From Deltaproteobacteria bacterium (lineage in GTDB: Bacteria > Desulfobacterota > Syntrophia > Syntrophales > UBA8958), in assembly GCA_029561465.1 (NCBI GenBank), contig JAKQIZ010000011.1, positions 1 through 32,976 of the forward strand: a stretch of DNA of 32,976 nucleotides, in the 5' to 3' direction. The notes beneath the pieces were generated by a model. The model did not search any database and had not been told where the DNA came from. It saw only the letters and a list, made by a program, of their open reading frames with translations. Positions 8,972 through 16,265 of the stretch are shown in pieces. The first letter of the stretch is position 1. Each line of letters begins with the position of its first letter. The position numbers and the translations under genes are program-made.

Positions 8972-9078
8972 CCGGAGGCGACTCCGGGGTGAGGAAAAAC
9001 CTTAAGCCGGAAATGTTTCTTTTTTCACTTCCCGCGGCTGCCCGGACCGAAGGTGTCGGGAGACTCCGGAAACTGGAG
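8972..9078 (+). promoter_or_regulatory. Structured leader upstream of the exported DUF5648-like gene
   Basis: Two hairpins precede the ribosome site. The first is CCGGAG-GCGA-CTCCGG (8972-8987), a 6-bp stem closed by a GNRA-type tetraloop. The second is CTCCGG-AAA-CTGGAG (9064-9078), six pairs including one G-T. They could be leader RNA structure controlling the gene that follows. I could not match the region to a riboswitch class I know, and no promoter is obvious. Hairpins of this size also arise by chance in GC-rich DNA. Confidence 0.3.
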
Positions 9079-9129
9079 CGTATGGGGCGCCGAAAATCCT
9101 TGAGGAGGTTTGTCATTCAACCCTTACCG

Positions 9130-10776
9130 ATGATAAAAAAATCAAGCTGGATACTCTGGTCAGTGTTGCTGGCGGTGGTGGTTATCCATCCTTTGGAGCC
9201 GGTCTGGAGTGGCGAGGTCCTGCTCCATCCCGAGGCGATCGAACTGGGGGACGTAGGCGCCGGTGTATTCAAAAAAGGACAGGCGATCATGACCTTCGTG
9301 GATTCGGAACGGAAAGATTGGGCGATTGCGGCGCCGGATGGATGGACTTGCAAATCCGGGCAGCCCCTGACGGGGACCATCGCGCACCGCCATCCCGCCA
9401 AGATCAATATTGCCATGAAGTCTTCTCTGGCGCCGGTGGGTGAAAACGGTAGGCACCAACATCTTTATAATGTGCAATTGCAACTGGAATTCGAAAACAA
9501 GCAGGTCGTCTATCAGCGGCTCATTGCCGCCGGACCTCATAGAGAAGGAATAGCCTTCAATATTGCCGGAGCGCTGAAGGTCATCGAACTATCATTTCAC
9601 GTCCGGGAATATCCCCTGGAGCCATTGCTTGCCATCCGTCCCCAGCGCCTCGATTTCGGTCTTCTGGAACCGGGCCGGCAGGTGGAGGGAAAGATCGAAA
9701 TCACCAACCGGGGGCGTCAGCCCCTGAAATGGAAAATCGAGCCGACCCGCTGGCCCACCGACGGAGAGAACGGCGAAGCCGCCGTGGGTCAATATCACTC
9801 CTTTCACCGTCCGGAGCTAACGGGAACGGGCGTCTATCGCCCGGATCCGACCCGGAGCGGAGCGGCGGAGTTCAAAGGAAACTGGACGGAAAACGAAGGC
9901 TATCCCGAGGCGCAGGACAAGGCGGTGTTGAAGTACAATTATTCCGGAACGGGGATCATCGTCCATTTCTGGAAATCACCGCTGGCCCGGTCCATGAAGG
10001 TGTATCTGGACAACCGTCCCATCGGCAATCTGGAGGCTTTCAGCGAGCAGATCGCCGCTGCCGAATACCTCCTGCCCGAATCACCGGCGCCGGGTTCCCA
10101 TACCCTGACCCTGGTCAATCAACAAGGGAGAACTATCGTTGAGGGGGTAAAGATCCTGGGGAGGGAAATGGTGAAAGACCAGGGGAAATGGGTCCGGATC
10201 TTTCCGGATGTGGGGGTGACGACCCGTGAGGTCGATTATCTTCATATCGCTGTGGATACGGCAAATCTGAAACCGGGGGCCCATGGACGCTGTTTCCGAA
10301 TAGATTCCAACGGCGGCAGCGCGGTGGTGGAGATCCATACGGAAGTAGCGTCGGAAGCGGGGGCGAAGATTCTGGACGTTTATCGGTACCGTCATGGGGA
10401 CGACTTTCTCTTCACGACCAATCCCCAGGGAGAGGCCGGGATGCTCTCATCGCGTAATTACCGGAAAGACGGCATCGCCTTCCGCCTCTTCAGCCCGGGA
10501 ACACCGGGGACGACGGAATTTTATCGCTGGTACAATCCCCGTCAGCAATGTCACTTTTATTCCTATGAGGCCGGCGGGGGGGGGAAGCTGTCCCGAGACT
10601 TCATCCTGGAGGGGACCATAGGTAACATCGCCACCAGCCGCCTGCCCAACACCCGTCCTTTGCATCGCTGGCGCCATGTCGGCACGGGGCAGTTTTTTTT
10701 CACCACGGATGCCAGGAGCGAGGGCTACAACAAGAAAGGCTTCCGATACGACGGGATCGCCGGCTATGTGCGCTGA
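9130..10776 (+). CDS. Exported multidomain protein: Ig-like (ASH-type) domains and C-terminal DUF5648-like domain; function unknown
   Basis: Function not known. From ATG 9130 the protein is 548 residues and opens with a signal peptide (MIKKSSWILWSVLLAVVVIH), so it is secreted or periplasmic. An N-terminal beta-rich segment starts LLHPEAIELGDVGAG, and a second similar unit begins RPQRLDFGLLEPGRQVEGKI. Both resemble ASH/choice-of-anchor-type Ig-like domains. A middle region (GIIVHFWKSPLARSMKVYLD) looks like a carbohydrate-binding-type beta sandwich. The last ~130 residues carry repeats of the style VYRYRHGDDFLFTTN, EFYRWYNPRQQCHFYSYE and GFRYDGIAGYV, which fits DUF5648, a repeat often found at the end of secreted proteins. 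No catalytic motif is seen. The start is unsettled: the only strong ribosome site (AGGAGG, 9103-9108) is 21 bases before ATG 9130 but 6 bases before an in-frame ATT at 9115. The track start at 8989 would bury the signal peptide. Confidence 0.75.
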   Translation: MIKKSSWILWSVLLAVVVIHPLEPVWSGEVLLHPEAIELGDVGAGVFKKGQAIMTFVDSERKDWAIAAPDGWTCKSGQPLTGTIAHRHPAKINIAMKSSLAPVGENGRHQHLYNVQLQLEFENKQVVYQRLIAAGPHREGIAFNIAGALKVIELSFHVREYPLEPLLAIRPQRLDFGLLEPGRQVEGKIEITNRGRQPLKWKIEPTRWPTDGENGEAAVGQYHSFHRPELTGTGVYRPDPTRSGAAEFKGNWTENEGYPEAQDKAVLKYNYSGTGIIVHFWKSPLARSMKVYLDNRPIGNLEAFSEQIAAAEYLLPESPAPGSHTLTLVNQQGRTIVEGVKILGREMVKDQGKWVRIFPDVGVTTREVDYLHIAVDTANLKPGAHGRCFRIDSNGGSAVVEIHTEVASEAGAKILDVYRYRHGDDFLFTTNPQGEAGMLSSRNYRKDGIAFRLFSPGTPGTTEFYRWYNPRQQCHFYSYEAGGGGKLSRDFILEGTIGNIATSRLPNTRPLHRWRHVGTGQFFFTTDARSEGYNKKGFRYDGIAGYVR

Positions 10777-10808
10777 TCGTTAATTTTTGCCAAGGACATG
10801 ATTCATGC

Positions 10809-10837
10809 TTGACAAAAGCCGTCAAAAAAGCTATTAC
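10809..10837 (+). promoter_or_regulatory. Predicted sigma70 promoter of the tRNA cluster
   Basis: TTGACA (10809-10814), a 17-base spacer, then TATTAC (10832-10837). It ends 21 bases before the first tRNA, as expected for a stable-RNA promoter, and is separated from the upstream gene by its stop codon. Confidence 0.7.
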
Positions 10838-10858
10838 GCTCCCTCTTTTACACAGCAT

Positions 10859-10935
<77 letters not shown>

Positions 10936-10944
10936 GGCGAATAT

Positions 10945-11022
10945 GGTGGGTGTAGCTCAGTTGGTTAGAGTGCCGGGTTGTGGCCCCGGAGGTCGAGGGT
11001 TCAAATCCCTTCACTCACCCCA
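10945..11022 (+). tRNA. tRNA-His (anticodon GTG)
   Basis: Cloverleaf with acceptor GTGGGTG/CACTCAC, anticodon stem CCGGG/CCCGG, loop TTGTGGC with GTG at 10980-10982, T arm GAGGG-TTCAAAT-CCCTT, and encoded CCA. The base at 10945 is G and faces the discriminator C (11019), giving the extra G-1:C73 pair that histidyl-tRNA synthetase requires. Confidence 0.97.
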
Positions 11023-11039
11023 TTGATTGCATTAAAAAG

Positions 11040-11116
11040 GCGCCTGTAGCTCAGTTGGATAGAGTCGCAGACTTCGAATCTGTTGGTCGTACGTTCGAGT
11101 CGTACCAGGCGCGCCA
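11040..11116 (+). tRNA. tRNA-Arg (anticodon TCG)
   Basis: 77-nt cloverleaf: acceptor GCGCCTG/CAGGCGC fully paired, anticodon stem GCAGA/TCTGT with one G-T pair, loop CTTCGAA with TCG at 11074-11076, perfectly paired T arm GTACG-TTCGAGT-CGTAC, discriminator G and encoded CCA. Its 5' half resembles the tRNA-Arg(TCT) two genes upstream, so the pair may be related by duplication. Confidence 0.97.
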
Positions 11117-11149
11117 GATATAAAAAAATAGGTTCTCTTCAGCAATACC

Positions 11150-11225
<76 letters not shown>

Positions 11226-11232
11226 GAAAATC

Positions 11233-11270
11233 AAGGGGATTCAGGTAGATAGCCGGAAGCCCCTTTTTTT
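11233..11270 (+). terminator. Rho-independent terminator of the tRNA cluster
   Basis: AAGGGG (11233-11238) pairs with CCCCTT (11260-11265). After one A-G mismatch TTC pairs with GAA inside the stem, and a run of seven Ts follows (11264-11270). It starts 8 bases after tRNA-Lys. Confidence 0.88.
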
Positions 11271-11814
11271 GTTTCTCGTCCCGTGGCTAATAAAGAAATA
11301 TGGACGGATTAAATCATATTATGATCATTAAGTGCTTATTTCGGCGATGATAGGACTCGTCATCGTCATGGTCGCCGCACGGTCATGTCCGCCCACTTGT
11401 CGGAATGGCATCCGATCTTCAGTGGCATTCCATTCTCATAACGACATTCGACCATGAATTATGTAAATTACATACATATAAACTGATTGATATCATTGGG
11501 AAATAACGGAAGTTGCGGGTACAAGCGCCTTTCCGGATTTTTATGGTAAAATATATTAAATATCAATAGCTTGTATATTGCTGTGATCCGGAGCTTCCAT
11601 AGGGATATTTTGGCGGAAAACGTCGTTATTTTTCATGGGAATACCCAGTCTCCCCTCCCCGACAGGGAGAAGTCGAGGATGATAGTGGTGCCGGTCATGG
11701 GTATCCGGGCCAGGGAGAGCCAATCCTTATCCGGCTGGTGATCTCCAATATAAGCCGGGGATGGTTCCTGCAGTATCGACCCCGACGGGTCATGGACCGT
11801 ACCGAGGAGAAGTT
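11271..11814. other. Intergenic region without a supported gene
   Basis: About 540 bases between the tRNA terminator and rnhA. No reading frame has both a ribosome site and a recognisable product. The part around 11440-11580 is clearly richer in A and T than its surroundings. It includes the 15-base palindrome TATGTAAATTACATA (11460-11474), which could be an operator or simply AT-rich chance. A 6-bp inverted repeat CCGGCT/AGCCGG lies near 11730-11757. The region may hold a promoter for rnhA, but I could not pick one with confidence. Confidence 0.5.
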
Positions 11815-12306
11815 ATGGTTGTAGAGAAGAACACCCGCTGTAAGGAGGTAACAATTTATACCGACGGGGCCTGCCTGGGGAATCCTGGTCCCGGGGGCTA
11901 TGGCGTAGTTTTGATCTATGGGCGGACAAGGAAAGAATTGTCGGGCGGCTGTCGCCTGACTACGAACAATCGGATGGAACTAACCGCCGCCATTGTGGGC
12001 CTCAAGGCGCTGACCGTTCCCTGCCGGGTGACATTATTTACCGATTCCCAGTATCTGGCCAATGCCATGACCAAAGGCTGGGCGCGACGGTGGCAGCAAA
12101 ACGGCTGGATGCGTAACAAGTCGGAAAAGGCCCTCAATCCGGATCTCTGGGCAAAGCTGCTGGATTTATGCCGCTGCCACGAGGTGAGATTCGTCTGGGT
12201 TCGGGGTCATGCGGGTAATCCTGAGAATGAGCGCTGCGATGAGCTTTCCCGACAGGCGGCGGCGCGTGGTGAAAACGTGGACGATGACATAGGCTGTGAC
12301 CCCTGA
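11815..12306 (+). CDS. rnhA: Ribonuclease HI
   Basis: Cleaves the RNA strand of RNA-DNA hybrids, removing R-loops and primers; cytosolic. From ATG 11815 (GAGGAG five bases upstream) it is 163 residues, close to the usual length; the longer track start at 11761 adds residues unlike the family. All four metal-binding acidic residues are present: Asp in [15 protein letters not shown], Glu in NNRMEL, Asp in FTDSQYL and Asp in ENERCDEL. The flexible-loop His is in RGHAGNPEN. It is a single-gene unit converging on the UDP-sugar operon. Confidence 0.96.
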   Translation: MVVEKNTRCKEVTIYTDGACLGNPGPGGYGVVLIYGRTRKELSGGCRLTTNNRMELTAAIVGLKALTVPCRVTLFTDSQYLANAMTKGWARRWQQNGWMRNKSEKALNPDLWAKLLDLCRCHEVRFVWVRGHAGNPENERCDELSRQAAARGENVDDDIGCDP

Positions 12307-12462
12307 GACCCTGATGTTTCCCTCTACCGTTGGTAGCCCCTTCGCGAGGCGGCGGCGAAGGCTGGCAATCCCCTTGGATGTCCCGCCTGTTCCCGCCGCT
12401 GTAGGACCGTTGGAAAGCGTTGGCAGTGAGCGTCGAATCTTATGTCCGGTCAGCCCGGTGCC

Positions 12463-13863
12463 TCAGGATTCGAAGTGAGTGAGCGACGGCTTGCCGATGG
12501 GATATACATTGAAGCCGATCCGAAAGCATGCCGCGTGGTCGAGGATGTTTCTGCCGTCGAAGATAAAGGCCGGCTTTGCCATTTCCCGATATATACGCTC
12601 GTAATCGAGGGTGCGGTAGATGTCCCATTCCGTCATGACGGCGATAGCGTGGCAGCCGGCGGCGGCCTCATAGGGGTCCTCCCGGTAATCCAGGACGCCG
12701 GCCCGTCCGGACAGATCGATGCGGGCGTTGTCCAGGGCCTTCGGGTCGGAGATCACGACTTCCGCATGCTCTTCCAGAAGTCGTTTGGCTATGAAGATCG
12801 CCGGGCTTTCTCGGGTGTCGCCCGTGTTGGCCTTGAAGGCGAAACCGAAAATACAGATCCTCTTACCCGCCAGGGTATTGAACATGGCCGTCATCATGTT
12901 CATGATGAATCGTTCCTGCTGGTAAGCGTTTATATTAACTACGCTATCCCAGTAGTCGGCCACCTCTTCCAGACCGTAGAACCGGCAGAGATAGACGAGA
13001 TTGAGGATGTCCTTCTTGAAGCAGGAGCCGCCGAAGCCAACGCTTGCGTTGAGGAACTTTGCGCCGATCCGGCTGTCCATGCCCACGGCGCGGGCCACCT
13101 CCGTTACATCCGCTTCGGTTTTTTCGCACAGGGCGGAGATGGCGTTGATGGAAGAGATCCGCTGGGCCAGGAAGGCGTTGGACACCAGTTTGGACAGTTC
13201 ACTGCTCCAGATATTGGTGGTGATGATCCGGTCCCGGGGGATCCAGCGGGCGTAGATTTCCACAATGGAGTTCCGGGCCGATCTTCCCCGCTCCGTTTCC
13301 CGGGAGCCGATGAGGATGCGGTCCGGATTTTCCAGATCATGAATCGCTGATCCTTCGGCGAGAAATTCTGGGTTGGACAGGACATCGAAGGAAATGCCGT
13401 TGGGCTGGCTATTGAGGATCCTCTCCATGGCCAGGGCCGTCTTGACCGGTAGGGTGCTCTTTTCGATTACAACCTTGTTCGAGATGGAATTTTCCAGGAT
13501 TTGACGTGCTGTCTTTTCCCAGTACTGGAGATCCGCTGCCATGCCGGCACCGGCGCCAAAGGTCTTCGTGGGGGTGTTGACGCTGACAAAGATGATGTCG
13601 TTGTCGCGAATCCCCCCGTCGATGTCGGTGCTGAAAAAGAGATTCCTCCCCCGCGCGGTCCGGACGAGTTCATCCAGTCCAGGCTCGTAGATCGGCAGAT
13701 TAGCGGAATTCCAGGCGGCGATCCGCTGGGTATTTATGTCCACCACCGTCACCCGGTAGTCGGGACACTTGGCGGCAATCATGGCCATGGTGGGTCCGCC
13801 GACATAGCCCGCTCCGATGCAGAGGATGTTCTTTTTATTCACTACATCACGATTTGTTTTCAT
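12463..13863 (-). CDS. UDP-glucose 6-dehydrogenase
   Basis: Oxidises UDP-glucose to UDP-glucuronate with two NAD+; cytosolic, feeding polysaccharide or LPS precursors. I take the ATG at 13863 (GGGAGAG upstream) for 466 residues; the track start adds 16 residues unlike the family. It shows the NAD Rossmann motif CIGAGYVGGPT, the central LSNPEFLAEG segment and the catalytic cysteine in ASVGFGGSCFKKD (about Cys281). The wording of the motifs (YVGGPTMAMIA, GGSCFKKDILNLVYLC, FGFAFKANTGDTRESPA) is closer to the eukaryote-like UGDH subfamily than to E. coli Ugd. It is the third gene of an operon after UXS and a flavoprotein, with a 16-base gap. Its product is the substrate of the first gene's product. 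Confidence 0.95.
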   Translation of the reverse strand: MKTNRDVVNKKNILCIGAGYVGGPTMAMIAAKCPDYRVTVVDINTQRIAAWNSANLPIYEPGLDELVRTARGRNLFFSTDIDGGIRDNDIIFVSVNTPTKTFGAGAGMAADLQYWEKTARQILENSISNKVVIEKSTLPVKTALAMERILNSQPNGISFDVLSNPEFLAEGSAIHDLENPDRILIGSRETERGRSARNSIVEIYARWIPRDRIITTNIWSSELSKLVSNAFLAQRISSINAISALCEKTEADVTEVARAVGMDSRIGAKFLNASVGFGGSCFKKDILNLVYLCRFYGLEEVADYWDSVVNINAYQQERFIMNMMTAMFNTLAGKRICIFGFAFKANTGDTRESPAIFIAKRLLEEHAEVVISDPKALDNARIDLSGRAGVLDYREDPYEAAAGCHAIAVMTEWDIYRTLDYERIYREMAKPAFIFDGRNILDHAACFRIGFNVYPIGKPSLTHFES

Positions 13864-13879
13864 GGTTTTCTCTCCCGGA

Positions 13880-15061
13880 TCAAAAAAAATTCTTTTCCAC
13901 GTAGGCGGCAATAGCCAGACAGGCCGTCAATCCTGGGGATTCGATACCGATGAGATCGATGAGCCCGGGAAAGCCCCGGTCGCTCTCCTCCCGGATGAGG
14001 AAATCCGCTGCCGGTTCGCCGGGACCCTGCAGCTTGGGACGGATGCCGCTCATGTCCGGGAAGAGGATAGCCTCAGTAATCCCTGGAAGATACTTACCGG
14101 CGGCGGCGGCGAAGTCCTTTTCCCGGCCTTTGTCGATGGCGTAAAGATTGGCTTTCTCGGCGGTGGGATTGGTTTTGGCTATTTCGCCGTCTTGCAGCAT
14201 GCGGATTTCCTCGCCGTTCAGGTAACGGCTATCCGGTCCGAAACGGATACGACCCGACAGATCAACGGTGGCATGAATGCCCAGCCCGACATTGTTCTTC
14301 AGGGGAATGGGATAGACGAGATGCCGGAGCGACGGGGAGGGGGAAGGACGGAGATAATTGCCCTTGCAGGGCCGCAGACGGTAGCCCGCGGCGTCGATGT
14401 CGATTCCGGCCCGGTAGGCTACGGCATCGGCGTGGAGTCCCGCACTGTTGATCAAGATCTTCGTTGCCACTCGGTACGCCCCGTGGTTTATTTCCAGTTC
14501 GTAGCCTCCGGCGATGCGGTGGATAGCCGTGACGCCAGCGCGGCAGGAAAGGATCGCCCCTTGAGTCTCCGCGGCGGCAAGCAGGGACTGCATAAGGCGA
14601 TGACTGTCCACAATCCCCGAGGTAGGCGAGATCAGGGCGGCCTGGGCCGCAACCGCCGGCTCCAGAGACCGGAGCCGCCTTTTCCCCAGAATTTCCAGGT
14701 CCGAGACACCATTGCCGGCGGCCATAGCCTTGATGCGGGCAAGCTCCGCCTCCTCGTCTTCATTGACGGCGACGATGAGTTTGCCGATCCGGGCGTGAGG
14801 GATGTCATGGCGGCGGCACCAGGCATAGAGAAGCCCGTTTCCTTCCACGCACAGGCGACTCTTCAGAAATTCTCGGGGATAGTAGATCCCGGCATGAATC
14901 ACCTCGCTGTTCCGGGAACTCGTTTCCTGTCCAAAACGCTCGTTTCTTTCCAGGACCACCAGTTTTCTGTCCCGGTTGGCCAGTTGCCTAGCCAGGGCGA
15001 GGCCGACAACGCCGGCGCCGATGATGAGCACATCGAACATCATCTCCGGGGTGGCGTTCAT
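13880..15061 (-). CDS. FAD-dependent oxidoreductase, L-2-hydroxyglutarate oxidase (LhgO)-like
   Basis: A 393-residue DAO-family flavoprotein. The N-terminal FAD motif is [18 protein letters not shown], and the signature [15 protein letters not shown] followed by [11 protein letters not shown] matches the L-2-hydroxyglutarate oxidase/dehydrogenase (YgaF/L2HGDH) family. That family oxidises L-2-hydroxyglutarate to 2-oxoglutarate and passes electrons to oxygen or quinones. The ATG at 15061 overlaps the UXS stop codon in an ATGA arrangement, which fixes the start and points to coupled translation. The track start at 15136 would overlap UXS by 79 bases and adds residues outside the family. No membrane segment is visible. 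A 2-hydroxyacid oxidase between two UDP-sugar enzymes is unexpected, so the real substrate may differ. Family is clear, substrate is inferred. Confidence 0.85.
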   Translation of the reverse strand: MNATPEMMFDVLIIGAGVVGLALARQLANRDRKLVVLERNERFGQETSSRNSEVIHAGIYYPREFLKSRLCVEGNGLLYAWCRRHDIPHARIGKLIVAVNEDEEAELARIKAMAAGNGVSDLEILGKRRLRSLEPAVAAQAALISPTSGIVDSHRLMQSLLAAAETQGAILSCRAGVTAIHRIAGGYELEINHGAYRVATKILINSAGLHADAVAYRAGIDIDAAGYRLRPCKGNYLRPSPSPSLRHLVYPIPLKNNVGLGIHATVDLSGRIRFGPDSRYLNGEEIRMLQDGEIAKTNPTAEKANLYAIDKGREKDFAAAAGKYLPGITEAILFPDMSGIRPKLQGPGEPAADFLIREESDRGFPGLIDLIGIESPGLTACLAIAAYVEKNFF

Positions 15062-16005
15062 TGTGAAAACAACACTTCCCGGAAGTATGCGACCGTCTTG
15101 GCGAGACCTTCGGCCAGCGGCACCCGAGGTTGCCACGACAGGAGACGTTCCGCCCGGGCAATGTCGGGGCGGCGCTGTGCGGGATCGTCCTGGGGCAGGG
15201 GCCGAAAGACGATTCGGGAAGTCGATCCGGTGAGGCGGATCACATTCTCCGCCAGTTCGAAAATGGTGAATTCCGACGGATTGCCGAGATTCACGGGTCC
15301 GACGACCTCATCGGGAGTGTCCATCATCCTGATGATACCGTCGATTAGGTCGTCGCAATAGCAGAAGGAGCGGGTTTGGGATCCGTCGCCGTAAACGGAT
15401 ATGTCTTGTCCCCTCAGGGCCTGAACGATGAAGTTGCTGACCACCCGTCCATCGTCTATGGCCATGCGTGGACCATATGTATTGAATATCCTAACTATTT
15501 TTATTCGCAATCCATTCTGGCGGCGGTAATCCATCATGAGACATTCCGCGGCCCGTTTACCCTCGTCGTAGCAGCTGCGGATACCGATGGGATTGACTCG
15601 TCCCCAGTATTCCTCGTGCTGGGGATGAATTTCCGGGTCGCCATAGACCTCTGAAGTCGAGGCCTGAAGGATTTTGGCCTTTACCCTCTTTGCCAGCCCC
15701 AGTGTATTAATCGCGCCCATGACACTAGTTTTTATGGTCTTGATGGGATTGTACTGATAATGGACCGGCGAGGCGGGACAAGCGAGGTTGTAGATCTCGT
15801 CCACCTCCAAATAGATCGGCTGGGTAATGTCGTGGCGGACGAACTCGAAGTTGGAATGGCCGATCAGATGGCGGATATTGTTCTTGTTGCCGGTAAAGAG
15901 ATTGTCCAGACACAGAACGTCGTGACCCTGGGCAAGGAGCCGGTCGCAGAGGTGGGAGCCCAAAAAACCCGCGCCGCCGGTGATCAATATTCGTTTCATC
16001 TTCAT
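15058..16005 (-). CDS. UDP-glucuronate decarboxylase (UDP-xylose synthase, UXS)
   Basis: Converts UDP-glucuronate to UDP-xylose and CO2 with tightly bound NAD+. The 315 residues form an extended short-chain dehydrogenase: [15 protein letters not shown] for [26 protein letters not shown], the catalytic Ser/Thr in STSEVYGDP, and the Tyr-Lys pair in [12 protein letters not shown]. Spacing and wording fit UXS rather than dTDP-glucose dehydratase or GalE. It is first in the operon, upstream of the flavoprotein and UDP-glucose dehydrogenase, so the cluster can turn UDP-glucose into UDP-xylose. The ribosome site is weak (AAGG about ten bases upstream), and a second ATG lies two codons in. A strong promoter and a long hairpin sit in its leader. 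Confidence 0.95.
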   Translation of the reverse strand: MKMKRILITGGAGFLGSHLCDRLLAQGHDVLCLDNLFTGNKNNIRHLIGHSNFEFVRHDITQPIYLEVDEIYNLACPASPVHYQYNPIKTIKTSVMGAINTLGLAKRVKAKILQASTSEVYGDPEIHPQHEEYWGRVNPIGIRSCYDEGKRAAECLMMDYRRQNGLRIKIVRIFNTYGPRMAIDDGRVVSNFIVQALRGQDISVYGDGSQTRSFCYCDDLIDGIIRMMDTPDEVVGPVNLGNPSEFTIFELAENVIRLTGSTSRIVFRPLPQDDPAQRRPDIARAERLLSWQPRVPLAEGLAKTVAYFREVLFSQ

Positions 16006-16038
16006 GGCGGAAAGACCTTGTTAAAATACATATGCCAC

Positions 16039-16074
16039 CTGTTTTCTCCCCTATCCGCGGAGGGGAGAAAACAG
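16039..16074 (-). promoter_or_regulatory. Perfect 14-bp hairpin in the UXS operon leader
   Basis: CTGTTTTCTCCCCT (16039-16052) and AGGGGAGAAAACAG (16061-16074) are exact inverted complements around an 8-base centre, ATCCGCGG. It lies between the predicted UXS promoter and the UXS start. No T run follows on either strand, so it is not a standard terminator; an RNA leader structure or a protein-binding site is possible. Confidence 0.7.
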
Positions 16075-16123
16075 CGGCCAAGCCAAGTCGCGTTTCCAGA
16101 TGGTAAAACAGAAAATTTTCGGT

Positions 16124-16152
16124 TATATAAAGGGTCATCTTGGCAGTGTCAA
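16124..16152 (-). promoter_or_regulatory. Predicted strong sigma70 promoter of the UXS operon
   Basis: On the minus strand TTGACA (16152-16147), 17 bases, then TATATA (16129-16124). The predicted start near 16117 gives a leader of about 110 nt that includes the 14-bp hairpin. Confidence 0.75.
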
Positions 16153-16222
16153 GACAATTAAGAACATCAATCCTTGTTTCAGGCCTCTCACGACGCGGGC
16201 AGGGCACGGAAAGGAGAAGATA

Positions 16223-16251
16223 ATGCAGCGGCTGTAAAGCCCTTTACGGCC
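16223..16251 (+). other. Four-codon leader ORF and hairpin before rsmI
   Basis: AAGGAGAAG precedes an ATG at 16223 that encodes only Met-Gln-Arg-Leu-stop. It overlaps a 9-bp hairpin GGCTGTAAA-GCCC-TTTACGGCC (16230-16251, one G-T pair). rsmI starts 15 bases later with only a weak ribosome site. This may be a translated leader that helps ribosomes reach rsmI, or chance. Confidence 0.3.
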
Positions 16252-16265
16252 GCCGGCCCGGAAAA

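Noticed and set aside
8960-9114. c-di-GMP or other known riboswitch in the leader
   Set aside because: I could not match the conserved bases of any class I know.
8989-9129. Track start GTG 8989 for the exported protein
   Set aside because: It would put about 47 residues, including a hairpin-encoding segment, before a clear signal peptide.
11366-11428. 20-codon - strand ORF MPLKIGCHSDKWADMTVRRP
   Set aside because: Too short, no ribosome site, and no family recognised.
12339-12361. CCTTCGC/GCGAAGG hairpin between rnhA and UDP-glucose dehydrogenase as a terminator
   Set aside because: Only 7 bp and no T run on either strand, so evidence is too thin.
13817-15361. 514-aa + strand ORF across the UDP-sugar operon
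   Set aside because: It is antisense to three well-supported genes, low in recognisable motifs and without a ribosome site.
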